13,313 nucleotides of DNA, from NCBI GenBank assembly GCA_965151315.1, contig CBCTZG010000078.1:1-13313 (forward strand), given 5' to 3'. This stretch comes from Avimonoglobus sp965151315 (GTDB lineage Bacteria > Bacillota > Clostridia > UBA1381). The notes beneath the pieces are model-generated. The model did no database searches. It had not been told where the DNA came from and saw nothing but the letters and a program-made list of their open reading frames with translations. Below are positions 6,283 to 13,297 of this stretch, in pieces. Position 1 is the stretch's first letter. The number at the start of each line of letters is the position of its first letter. The translations under genes and the position numbers were made by a program.

Positions 6283-6927
6283 ATGGACGAAACAGTGTTA
6301 TTTGATTTATCCTACGGCTTATATGTCATCGGCGCGAAGGGGGATCATGGCCCGGCGGGCTGCATCGCCAACGCGGCTTTCCAGATCACCGCCGTTCCGG
6401 CCCGGATCGCGCTGAGCCTGAACTATGATAATTATACGACTGCCTGTATTCAGAATACCCGGGAATTTACTGTGTCCATTTTGTCAACAGACATTGACCC
6501 GGCGGTGATCGGCGCCTTAGGGTTTCAATCCGGCAGGGATAAGAATAAATTTGAAAACATTGCCCATCAAGAGGTGGCCGGCGGCGCGCCTGTGCTGACC
6601 AAGGACTGCACAGGCTGGCTGCACTGCAAGGTAGAAAATATGGTAGACGCAGGCACCCATGTGCTCTTTATCGCCGAGGTGACCGATACGGAAAAGCTGT
6701 CCAGCCAAATTCCTATGAGCTATGCCTACTATCATCAGGTGATCAAGGGTAAGGCCCCGAAAAATGCGCCTACCTACCGGGGCGAGGACTCTGCCCCAAA
6801 AACAGGGGACGTTTATGTGTGTGAGGTCTGCAAATACGAATTTGTAGGGGATTTTGACGCCTTGCCGGACGACTGGGTCTGCCCGGTCTGCAAGATGCCG
6901 AAATCAAAATTTCATAAACGTTCATAA
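6283..6927 (+). CDS. hrb: Flavin reductase-like/rubredoxin fusion (high-molecular-weight rubredoxin type)
   Basis: The 214-residue protein has an FMN-binding split-barrel flavin-reductase domain (about 1-155; note NAAFQITAVPARIALSLNYDNYT at 30-52) joined by a linker to a C-terminal rubredoxin domain with CEVC (C180, C183) and CPVC (C200, C203). This matches Hrb of acetogens, an NAD(P)H:rubredoxin oxidoreductase that feeds flavodiiron proteins (FprA) and so supports removal of O2 or NO. No fprA is in the window. The rubredoxin is compact: only 16 residues lie between the two cysteine pairs instead of the usual 25-30, and the Gly that normally follows the first pair is Lys. It keeps DALPDDWVCPVC, so iron binding should be intact. 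It ends the rnf operon, with no terminator seen behind it. Confidence 0.87.
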   Translation: MDETVLFDLSYGLYVIGAKGDHGPAGCIANAAFQITAVPARIALSLNYDNYTTACIQNTREFTVSILSTDIDPAVIGALGFQSGRDKNKFENIAHQEVAGGAPVLTKDCTGWLHCKVENMVDAGTHVLFIAEVTDTEKLSSQIPMSYAYYHQVIKGKAPKNAPTYRGEDSAPKTGDVYVCEVCKYEFVGDFDALPDDWVCPVCKMPKSKFHKRS

Positions 6928-6960
6928 TTGCGACATAAATGTGACATAAAATTCATATAA
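6911..6960 (+). repeat. Helically phased CATAA repeats upstream of ftsH
   Basis: CATAA occurs at 6913, 6923, 6934 and 6945, and CATATAA at 6954, spacings of 10, 11, 11 and 9 bases. The middle two are the identical octamer GACATAAA at 6932-6939 and 6943-6950. The first two copies lie within the last codons of the preceding gene; the others are non-coding. Tandem repeats of about 11 bases just upstream of a -35 box are the usual target layout of OmpR/PhoB-family response regulators. Confidence 0.5.
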
Positions 6961-6968
6961 AATGAATT
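6950..6968. repeat. Inverted repeat AATTCAT-N5-ATGAATT touching the ftsH -35 box
   Basis: Perfect 7-base arms (6950-6956 and 6962-6968) surround ATAAA. The right arm shares two bases with the TTGACA box at 6967-6972. There is no T-run, so it is not an intrinsic terminator; position suggests an operator. Confidence 0.45.
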
Positions 6969-6995
6969 GACACCGGCGGGATTTTATGGTACGCT
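6967..6995 (+). promoter_or_regulatory. Promoter of ftsH
   Basis: Perfect -35 TTGACA (6967-6972), 17-base spacer, then TACGCT (6990-6995) preceded by an extended -10 TG (6987-6988). The -10 is weak but the extended element and -35 compensate. Transcription would start near 7002, leaving a leader of about 54 bases with a hairpin before the ribosome-binding site. Confidence 0.65.
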
Positions 6996-7024
6996 GTTGT
7001 CAGCATTGGAATTATACTAAGATT

Positions 7025-7040
7025 CTGCGGTGCGCCGCAG
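7025..7040 (+). promoter_or_regulatory. Leader hairpin just before the ftsH ribosome-binding site
   Basis: CTGCGG (7025-7030) pairs with CCGCAG (7035-7040) around the tetraloop TGCG. It ends 4 bases before TTGGAG (7045-7050) and 15 before the ATG. It may stabilise the 5' end or affect ribosome access. No T-run follows. Confidence 0.45.
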
Positions 7041-7055
7041 TAGATTGGAGCACAT

Positions 7056-9047
7056 ATGAACGAGAAGAAACCGAAAAAACCAAATTTCCCGAAAAATCCG
7101 TTCCTCATCTTCCTGGTGCTTTCCGTCGTGTCCACCATTGTTTTAAATTCCCTGCTTTCCCTGGCGCTTTCGCCGCAGCAGAAGGAAATTTACTACAGCG
7201 AGTTTATGGACATGCTGGAAAAGGATCAGGTTGAGGAGGTACAGATTACCGGCGAAAAAATTGTGATCATCAAAAAGGAAGAGGCGTCACAGACTGATCA
7301 GGACCGGGCCTCCGCCCTGTTCCCGTTTACCATGGGGATGAATTTCCAGCAGCAGCGCAGGGACAACACGATTTACTATACCGGCAACATCGGCGATGAT
7401 ACCCTGCAGGAAAAGCTGGATGCGCACAACGTCAAATATACCCGCCCGGTAACAGAGAGCAACGCCATCCTGGACTTTTTGCTGACCTGGATCCTGCCCT
7501 TTGCCATGATGTATCTCCTATTTTTCCTGGTTATGCGCTTTCTCACCAAGAAAATGGGGGGCGGCGGATTTATGTCTGTCGGGCAAAGCACGGCAAAGGT
7601 CTATATTGAGCATAAGACCGGCGTAACCTTTGCGGACGTGGCCGGCCAGGAGGAAGCCAAAGAGTCTTTAGACGAGATCGTGGACTTTCTGCACAACCCG
7701 GGAAAATATACCGCTATCGGCGCGAAGCAGCCCAAGGGCGCCCTTTTGGTCGGCCCGCCGGGAACCGGAAAAACCCTGCTGGCCAAGGCTGTGGCCGGCG
7801 AAGCCAATGTCCCGTTTTTCTCCCTGTCCGGCTCGGACTTTGTAGAAATGTTTGTGGGCGTAGGCGCTTCCCGGGTCCGGGATCTGTTTAAGCAGGCGGC
7901 CGCAAAAGCGCCCTGTATTATTTTCATCGATGAGATCGACGCCATCGGCAAAAGCCGGGACAATGCCTACGGCGGCGGAGGCAATGACGAGCGGGAGCAG
8001 ACGCTGAACCAATTGTTGGCGGAAATGGATGGCTTTGATTCCTCCAAAGGCGTCGTCATCCTGGCTGCCACCAACCGGCCGGAAATCCTGGATAAGGCGC
8101 TTCTGCGGCCAGGCCGGTTTGACCGGCGGATCATTGTGGAAAAGCCGGATTTAAAGGGCCGGGAGGAAATTTTGAAGGTCCATGTCAAGCATGTGCGCAT
8201 GTCACCGGATGTAGATCTGCACGAAATTGCCTTAGCCACCAGCGGTGCGGTAGGCGCTGATCTGGCGAATATGGTCAACGAAGCCGCCCTCCGGGCTGTC
8301 CGGATGCACCGGCAGGTGGTTCTGCAAGAGGACTTGATGGAGGCCGTAGAGGTAATCATTGCCGGTAAAGAGAAAAAAGACCGGATTCTCTCTGAAAAGG
8401 AGAAACGGATCGTAGCCTACCACGAAGTGGGCCATGCTTTGGCGACAGCCCTGCAAAAAAATACCCATCCTGTGCAAAAGATCACAATCGTCCCCAGGAC
8501 TATGGGGGCCTTGGGCTATACCATGCAGATGCCGGAGGAAGAGCATTACCTGATGTCCAAGGATGAAATCCTGGATCAGCTGACCGTACTGCTGGCAGGC
8601 CGGGCCGCGGAAGAGTTGGTTTTCAATGTAAAAACTACCGGCGCCGCCAATGACATCCAGCGGGCCAATGAGCTGGCCCGGAGCATGATCGCCCAGTACG
8701 GTATGTCGGATAAGTTTGGCATGGCAGAGCTGGAAAGCATCCAAAACCGGTATTTAGACGGCCGGAGCATTCCAAACTGCTCAGAAGAGACCCGTACCCA
8801 GTTGGATAACGAGGTCATCGCCACATTAAAATCAGCCCATGAAAAGGCCTTCTCCCTGTTGCAGGAGAACCGGGAGGCCCTGGATCAGATTTCCGAATTC
8901 CTCATCGAAAAGGAGACCATTACCGGAGATGAGTTTATGCAGATTTTAAACCGGGTACAGGGAAAAACAGAGCTTGCGTCTTCGGAAGACGTAATCCCCC
9001 TGCCGGAATCCTCCAGCCAGCCTGCCGCCCCGGAAATTAACGCATAA
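7056..9047 (+). CDS. ftsH: ATP-dependent zinc metalloprotease FtsH
   Basis: FtsH is the membrane-bound AAA+ protease that unfolds and degrades misassembled membrane proteins and some regulators. The 663-residue protein has two membrane helices (about 16-38 and 138-163) bracketing an external domain of about 100 residues, then the AAA+ module. In this are Walker A GPPGTGKT (233-240), the pore segment MFVGVGA (265-271), Walker B IIFIDEID (288-295), and the second region of homology RPGRFDRR (351-358) with arginine fingers R354 and R357. The protease domain has HEVGH (456-460) as zinc site, with D533 in TGAANDIQRA as the third ligand. All catalytic residues are present. The tail (640-663) is Pro/Ser-rich and variable. 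ATG 7056 follows TTGGAG by five bases. It has its own promoter and a strong terminator, so it is probably monocistronic, though read-through from the rnf operon is possible. Confidence 0.98.
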   Translation: MNEKKPKKPNFPKNPFLIFLVLSVVSTIVLNSLLSLALSPQQKEIYYSEFMDMLEKDQVEEVQITGEKIVIIKKEEASQTDQDRASALFPFTMGMNFQQQRRDNTIYYTGNIGDDTLQEKLDAHNVKYTRPVTESNAILDFLLTWILPFAMMYLLFFLVMRFLTKKMGGGGFMSVGQSTAKVYIEHKTGVTFADVAGQEEAKESLDEIVDFLHNPGKYTAIGAKQPKGALLVGPPGTGKTLLAKAVAGEANVPFFSLSGSDFVEMFVGVGASRVRDLFKQAAAKAPCIIFIDEIDAIGKSRDNAYGGGGNDEREQTLNQLLAEMDGFDSSKGVVILAATNRPEILDKALLRPGRFDRRIIVEKPDLKGREEILKVHVKHVRMSPDVDLHEIALATSGAVGADLANMVNEAALRAVRMHRQVVLQEDLMEAVEVIIAGKEKKDRILSEKEKRIVAYHEVGHALATALQKNTHPVQKITIVPRTMGALGYTMQMPEEEHYLMSKDEILDQLTVLLAGRAAEELVFNVKTTGAANDIQRANELARSMIAQYGMSDKFGMAELESIQNRYLDGRSIPNCSEETRTQLDNEVIATLKSAHEKAFSLLQENREALDQISEFLIEKETITGDEFMQILNRVQGKTELASSEDVIPLPESSSQPAAPEINA

Positions 9048-9050
9048 AGA

Positions 9051-9080
9051 AAAAGACGGTTGACCACAACCGTCTTTTTT
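9051..9080. terminator. Bidirectional intrinsic terminator between ftsH and cysK
   Basis: AAAAGACGGTTG (9051-9062) pairs perfectly over 12 bases with CAACCGTCTTTT (9067-9078) around ACCA. T residues continue to 9080 on the plus strand, and the A-run before the stem gives a U-tract on the minus strand. It starts 3 bases after the ftsH stop and serves both convergent genes. Confidence 0.93.
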
Positions 9081-9087
9081 AATTCGG

Positions 9088-9111
9088 AAATACCGCCGGC
9101 TGGCGGAATTT
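9088..9111. terminator. Second stem-loop in the ftsH/cysK gap
   Basis: CCGCC (9093-9097) pairs with GGCGG (9102-9106) around GGCT. The stem extends through AAAT/ATTT (9088-9091 with 9108-9111) past one A-A mismatch. On the minus strand it lies about 22 bases after the cysK stop and is followed by only a weak T-rich stretch, so it may add to cysK termination or protect the transcript end. Confidence 0.4.
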
Positions 9112-9132
9112 TAAAACCTCTCCGCCTTGCGT

Positions 9133-10065
9133 TTATTCCCCCGCAAACATCGGGGTAGACAAATACCGCTCCCCAGTATCCGGCAAAAACGCTACAATCA
9201 TTTTGCCCCGGTTTTCCGGCCGCCTGGCTAGCTTCTCCGCTGCCGCCACCGCGGCGCCGGCAGTGATTCCCACCAATACCCCCTCATGCTTTGCCAAGGC
9301 ATTTCCGGCTTGGTATGCCTCCTGGCTGGTGATCGGAATCACCTCGTCATATACTGTCCTATCTAAATTTTCCGGAATAAAATTCGCCCCAATCCCCTGC
9401 AGGCCATGTGTGCCCGCCGTACCGCCGGAGAGCAATGGCGAATCTGCCGGCTCTACGGCGACGACCTGTATCTTGGGGTTTTTCGCTTTCAGATACCGGC
9501 CTACACCGGTAATCGTTCCGCCGGTACCCACACCGGCCACAAATACATCAACCTTTCCGTCTGTGTCTTCCCAGATTTCCGGGCCGGTGGTTTCTTGATG
9601 CGCCGCGGGGTTGGCTGGATTTTCAAACTGACCGGCTATTATGCTCCCTGGCATCTCCTTGTGCAGCGCTTCTGCTTTTTCCACGGCGCCGGCCATCCCC
9701 TTCGCGCCCGGAGTCAAGACGATCTGAGCGCCATAGGCCCGCAGAAGCTGCCGCCGCTCTATGCTCATCGTGTCCGGCATGGTCAGAATCACCTTGTAGC
9801 CCTTGGCCGCGGCGACCGCGGCCAGGCCGATTCCTGTGTTCCCGCTGGTGGGCTCAATAATGGTCGCCCCCGGTTTTAGGCGTCCCTGTGTCTCCGCGTC
9901 CTGGATCATCGCCGCCGCCACCCGGTCTTTGGCGCTGCCCGCCGGATTAAAATATTCTAATTTCCCCAAAATTATCGCGCCCAGCTTTCGCGTATGGGTA
10001 TAATTCCGCAGCTCTAATAAGGGCGTATGTCCGATCAATTCTAATATCGAATGGTAAATTTTCAT
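9133..10065 (-). CDS. cysK: Cysteine synthase A (O-acetylserine sulfhydrylase)
   Basis: This PLP enzyme joins O-acetylserine and sulfide to make cysteine in the cytoplasm. The 310-residue protein is the usual length. It shows the family start (SILELIGHTPLLELRNY), the PLP lysine in NPAGSAKDR (Lys46), the substrate-binding loop TSGNTG (73-78), and the phosphate-binding GTGGT (180-184). The C-terminal FLPDTGERYLST stretch is typical of CysK. The ATG at 10065 uses GAGGAG at 10080-10075, nine bases upstream. It is transcribed convergently with ftsH and divergently from the galactosidase gene. The leader is only about 20 bases, so a T-box or other riboswitch is excluded. No cysE or other sulfur gene is near. 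Beta-cyanoalanine synthase or CysM activity is possible but less likely. Confidence 0.93.
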   Translation of the reverse strand: MKIYHSILELIGHTPLLELRNYTHTRKLGAIILGKLEYFNPAGSAKDRVAAAMIQDAETQGRLKPGATIIEPTSGNTGIGLAAVAAAKGYKVILTMPDTMSIERRQLLRAYGAQIVLTPGAKGMAGAVEKAEALHKEMPGSIIAGQFENPANPAAHQETTGPEIWEDTDGKVDVFVAGVGTGGTITGVGRYLKAKNPKIQVVAVEPADSPLLSGGTAGTHGLQGIGANFIPENLDRTVYDEVIPITSQEAYQAGNALAKHEGVLVGITAGAAVAAAEKLARRPENRGKMIVAFLPDTGERYLSTPMFAGE

Positions 10066-10093
10066 TCCTTCCCGCTCCTCTCTGTTTTTTCAA

Positions 10094-10122
10094 ATTATAG
10101 CACAGAGAGCCGTTGAAAGCAA
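10094..10122 (-). promoter_or_regulatory. Promoter of cysK
   Basis: On the minus strand, TTGCTT (10122-10117), a 17-base spacer, and TATAAT (10099-10094) preceded by an extended -10 TG (10102-10101). Predicted start is near 10087. Confidence 0.7.
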
Positions 10123-10142
10123 TGGAAAACCGCAAGAAAATA

Positions 10143-10170
10143 TTGACTTTAAACTAAATTGTGGTACAAT
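10143..10170 (+). promoter_or_regulatory. Promoter of the alpha-galactosidase operon
   Basis: TTGACT (10143-10148), a 16-base spacer, and TACAAT (10165-10170) preceded by an extended -10 TG (10162-10163). Transcription would start near 10177, about 30 bases before the ATG at 10207. It lies back to back with the cysK promoter, with 20 bases between the two -35 boxes. Confidence 0.72.
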
Positions 10171-10193
10171 AAAGCTATTGAAAAATATGATTT

Positions 10194-10198
10194 GGAGG
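10194..10198 (+). promoter_or_regulatory. Ribosome-binding site that decides the alpha-galactosidase start
   Basis: GGAGG ends 2 bases before an ATG at 10201 and 8 bases before the in-frame ATG at 10207. The normal spacing favours 10207. Confidence 0.75.
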
Positions 10199-10206
10199 AA
10201 ATGACT

Positions 10207-12420
10207 ATGCCCATTCTAGTTAATGAGAAAGCCAATACGTTTCATTTGCAAACAAACAACACAAGCTATATTTTTATGATCCATCATGGCAGATATCCCG
10301 TCCACTTGCATTATGGAAAGCCACTGAAATCCGTAGGCGATTTACACTCCGCCATTGATTTTACAACGCGGGCTTCCTTTGCGCCGGAACAGGCCGCCTA
10401 TCAGCGCTTAGACGGCAGCACCGGTCTGGATACCGGCTGCCTGGAGGCGCTGCCCTTAGAATATGCTTTCTACGGCCATCCGGACATGCGTACCCCCACC
10501 TTTCACGCGCAGTATGAAAATGGCAGTACCATTACAGCCGTAGAATACATAGGCTTCCGTATTTATGCCGGCAAGAAGCCGTTAAAAGGCCTCCCTGCTA
10601 CCTACACGGAATCCGACAGCGAAGCGGATACGTTGGAGCTGGATTTTAAAGATCCGGCGACCGGCCTGGTGATCACCCTGCAGTATTCGGTATTTACAGA
10701 TTATGACGCCATCACCCGCAGCGTATATGTACAGAATACCGGCAGCGGCGTGATCAATATCCAGTCCATTTTGAGCGCATGCTTGGACTTCTACGGCAAG
10801 GACTACGATCTCACCCATTTAGACGGCTCCTGGGCCCGGGAACGGCACATCCATACCCAGCGGGTGACCAACGGCTTCCAGGGGATCGACAGCAAACGGG
10901 GCGCCAGCTCCCACGTCCATAATCCCTTTATCGCTCTGTCCGCCGCCGGCGCTGGGGAGAACCACGGGGATGTATACGGCTTCAGCTTTGTGTACAGCGG
11001 TAATTTTATTGCCGAAGCATATGTAGACCAGTCGGATATTACCCGCGTGATGATGGGGTTAAATCCATTTGATTTTAACTGGCGGCTGGAAGCCGGCGAG
11101 GATTTCCAGGCGCCGGAAGTGGTTATGGTCTATTCCGACCAAGGCTTTGGGAATATGTCCCGGCTATATCACCGGCTGTACCGAAAGCGCCTGTGCCGTG
11201 GAAAATTCCGCGACGCCGGCCGGCCGGTACTGTTAAACAACTGGGAGGCCACCTATTTTAACTTTAACGAGGATAAAATTGTGGAGATCGCCAAGACCGC
11301 TCAGTCTGTAGGCGTAGACCTGATGGTATTGGACGACGGCTGGTTCGGCAAGCGGAACGCGGATACCTGTTCCCTGGGGGACTGGGTGCCTGACAAAAAC
11401 AAGCTTCCCAACGGGATCGCCGGCCTTGCGGAAAAGATCCACGCTTTGGGGATGCGGTTTGGCCTGTGGTTTGAGCCGGAAATGGTTTCCCCGGACAGCG
11501 ACCTGTTCCGGGCCCATCCCGACTGGTGCCTGCATGTGGAAGGCCGCCCCATGAGCCTGGGCCGGCACCAGCTGATTTTGGACCTATCCCGCCAGGATGT
11601 ATGCGATTATATTATTCACTCCCTTTCCGATATCCTTTCCCAAGCGTCGATTGACTATGTGAAGTGGGATATGAACCGGAATATGTCAGAGATCGGTTCC
11701 GCTCTGCTGCCTGACAACCGGCAGCGGGAGACTGCCCATCGGTATATGCTGGGGCTGTATCGGGTTATGGAAACACTGACCGCCCAGTTCCCGGATGTAC
11801 TGTTTGAGGGCTGCAGCGGCGGCGGCGGACGGTTTGACCCAGGCATGCTGTACTACACGCCCCAGATCTGGACCAGCGACGATTCTGACGCCATTGAGCG
11901 GCTGTTTATTCAGTACGGCACCAGCCTGGTGTACCCGGCCGGCGCCATGGGCGCCCATGTATCCGCTGTGCCCAACCATCAGGTACACCGGGTAACACCC
12001 CTCTCTACCCGAGGAAATGTGGCCATGACCGGCCAGTTTGGCTATGAACTGGATCTGGGGCTGCTGACGCCGGAGGAACGCGCGCAGGTGGCAGAACAAA
12101 TCCAGACTTATAAAACGATCCGGGATGTGATCCATAACGGCGATCTGTACCGGCTCCGTTCACCCTTTATCTGCAACCATATGGCCCTGGAGTTCGTCTC
12201 TGAAGATAAAAACACCGTGATCTTCTGCTACTATACGATCCTGGCCAAACCGAATACTGTAGTAGACCAAATCCGGCTGGAGGGTTTAGATCCAGACGGG
12301 GTGTATGTTTTAGAGGAGGATGGCACGGAATTCGGCGGCGACCGGCTGATGCACCTGGGCTTGAATCTGAAGGACACAGAGGATTTCTCCAGCAAAATCT
12401 ATATATTCCATAAAAAATAA
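10207..12420 (+). CDS. GH36 family alpha-galactosidase
   Basis: The enzyme removes terminal alpha-1,6-galactose from sugars such as melibiose, raffinose and stachyose. With the start at 10207 it has 737 residues, the normal size for bacterial GH36 enzymes. An N-terminal beta-supersandwich (about 1-330) precedes the catalytic barrel: VLDDGWFGKRN (374-384), GLWFEPEMVSPDSDL (419-433), KWDMNR (486-491) with nucleophile D488, FEGCSGGGGRFD (533-544), and WTSDDSDAIERL (555-566), in which D558 is the probable acid/base. A C-terminal beta domain follows. There is no signal peptide, so it should act in the cytoplasm on imported sugars. The frame is open a little further upstream, but those codons overlap the -10 box. 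No transporter or regulator is adjacent in the window. The next gene starts 12 bases after the stop. Confidence 0.95.
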   Translation: MPILVNEKANTFHLQTNNTSYIFMIHHGRYPVHLHYGKPLKSVGDLHSAIDFTTRASFAPEQAAYQRLDGSTGLDTGCLEALPLEYAFYGHPDMRTPTFHAQYENGSTITAVEYIGFRIYAGKKPLKGLPATYTESDSEADTLELDFKDPATGLVITLQYSVFTDYDAITRSVYVQNTGSGVINIQSILSACLDFYGKDYDLTHLDGSWARERHIHTQRVTNGFQGIDSKRGASSHVHNPFIALSAAGAGENHGDVYGFSFVYSGNFIAEAYVDQSDITRVMMGLNPFDFNWRLEAGEDFQAPEVVMVYSDQGFGNMSRLYHRLYRKRLCRGKFRDAGRPVLLNNWEATYFNFNEDKIVEIAKTAQSVGVDLMVLDDGWFGKRNADTCSLGDWVPDKNKLPNGIAGLAEKIHALGMRFGLWFEPEMVSPDSDLFRAHPDWCLHVEGRPMSLGRHQLILDLSRQDVCDYIIHSLSDILSQASIDYVKWDMNRNMSEIGSALLPDNRQRETAHRYMLGLYRVMETLTAQFPDVLFEGCSGGGGRFDPGMLYYTPQIWTSDDSDAIERLFIQYGTSLVYPAGAMGAHVSAVPNHQVHRVTPLSTRGNVAMTGQFGYELDLGLLTPEERAQVAEQIQTYKTIRDVIHNGDLYRLRSPFICNHMALEFVSEDKNTVIFCYYTILAKPNTVVDQIRLEGLDPDGVYVLEEDGTEFGGDRLMHLGLNLKDTEDFSSKIYIFHKK

Positions 12421-12432
12421 GGAAGTGGCAGA

Positions 12433-13155
12433 ATGAATATCTTATCAATCGGCAACAGTTTCTCCCAGGACGCCCAACGGTATCTCCACCAGATTGCCCG
12501 GGCCGGCGGCCAGGATGTGCTTTGCATGAACTTATATATTGGCGGCTGCTCTTTAGAGCGGCATGCGGAAAATATCCGTACAGACGCCCGAGCTTACGGC
12601 ATGGAGCTCAATGGGTTTGCCTGCGGGATCAGCGTGTCTGTCCGAGAGGCCCTGGAAAGCCGAGACTGGGATATTGTCACCCTCCAGCAGGTTAGCAATC
12701 AAAGTGTGGATTACGCCACCTTTCAGCCGTATCTGGATGAGCTTTCCGCATACGTCCGGCGGTTCTGCCCCGGGGCGGAGCAGGTCCTGCAGGAAACCTG
12801 GGCCTATGAAGCCGGCAGCCAGCGGTTGACGGAAGAGCTGGGATATACCCACTGGGAGGATATGTATCAGGATATCGAGACGGCATACCGAAAGGCTTCC
12901 TTGGACTTAGGCGGCCTGCGGATTATCCCTGCCGGCAAAGCCTTCTCGGAAGCCCTGCATAACGGCCTGACCGCCGTCCATCGGGATACCTTCCATGCAA
13001 AGCTGGGCGTCGGCCGCTACATTTTAGGCCTGACCTGGTATAAGACCCTTTGCGGCGGCGATATCCAAGCTAACCCATTCCGCGATTTTGACGAGCCGGT
13101 TTCCCCGGCGGAAATCGCGATTGCCAAAAAAAGCGCAGATACAGCAAAGCTCTAA
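12433..13155 (+). CDS. DUF4886 family protein, SGNH-hydrolase-like
   Basis: The 240-residue protein opens with ILSIGNSFSQDA (3-14), the block I family pattern in which the Ser after Asn (S9) takes the place of the GDS nucleophile. It continues with NLYIGGCSLERH (33-44), DWDIVTLQQVSNQS (78-91) and a C-terminal RDTFHAKLGVGRY (184-196), where D185 and H188 would complete a Ser-Asp-His triad. This matches DUF4886, a branch of SGNH/GDSL-like esterases. No signal peptide is visible, so it is probably cytoplasmic. It lies 12 bases after the alpha-galactosidase with AAGGAAG upstream, so the two are probably co-transcribed. A role in removing acyl groups from galactosides is inference; no substrate is known from the sequence. 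An alternative is another carboxylester hydrolase role. Confidence 0.87.
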   Translation: MNILSIGNSFSQDAQRYLHQIARAGGQDVLCMNLYIGGCSLERHAENIRTDARAYGMELNGFACGISVSVREALESRDWDIVTLQQVSNQSVDYATFQPYLDELSAYVRRFCPGAEQVLQETWAYEAGSQRLTEELGYTHWEDMYQDIETAYRKASLDLGGLRIIPAGKAFSEALHNGLTAVHRDTFHAKLGVGRYILGLTWYKTLCGGDIQANPFRDFDEPVSPAEIAIAKKSADTAKL

Positions 13156-13168
13156 GTGCAGACTGCAC
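13156..13168. repeat. Short palindrome directly after the DUF4886 stop
   Basis: GTGCAG and CTGCAC flank a single A, starting on the base after the stop codon. As RNA it would form a five-base-pair stem with a three-base loop. No T-run follows, so it is at best a weak 3'-end structure. Confidence 0.35.
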
Positions 13169-13241
13169 CACGAGAATTCACGGCGCCAGCATGTGTTTGT
13201 TACATCAATAAATATCCCCCCGCATAGTGAAGTTGTAAGAT

Positions 13242-13286
13242 AAAGGTAGACACATGGGAAACCACCATGTTGTTTACCTTTGTTTT
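13242..13286 (+). terminator. Long imperfect hairpin with T-rich tail, probable terminator
   Basis: AAAGGTAGACACATGG (13242-13257) pairs with CCATGTTGTTTACCTTT (13265-13281) with one G-T pair and one bulged base around a seven-base loop, followed by GTTTT. It lies 86 bases after the DUF4886 stop and could end that operon. Because the next gene's ribosome-binding site follows within 20 bases, it could equally be a leader hairpin of that gene. Confidence 0.5.
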
Positions 13287-13297
13287 ATGCTAAAATT

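Noticed and set aside
6928..7055. CIRCE or CtsR heat-shock operator before ftsH
   Set aside because: Neither TTAGCACTC-N9-GAGTGCTAA nor a GGTCAAA tandem is found.
6928..7055. Intrinsic terminator after the rubredoxin fusion gene
   Set aside because: The inverted repeat at 6950-6968 is AT-only with no T-run, and the hairpin at 7025-7040 also lacks one; read-through into ftsH cannot be excluded.
10066..10100. T-box or other riboswitch for cysK
   Set aside because: The promoter leaves a leader of only about 20 bases, too short for any known riboswitch.
10111..10127. Catabolite-responsive (cre) site for the alpha-galactosidase
   Set aside because: The best match around TTGAAAGCAATGG lacks the central CG and a second key base; too weak to call.
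10159..10206. Upstream start of the alpha-galactosidase at a TTG near 10159
   Set aside because: Those codons overlap the -10 box and the predicted transcription start; GGAGG at 10194-10198 places the start at 10207.
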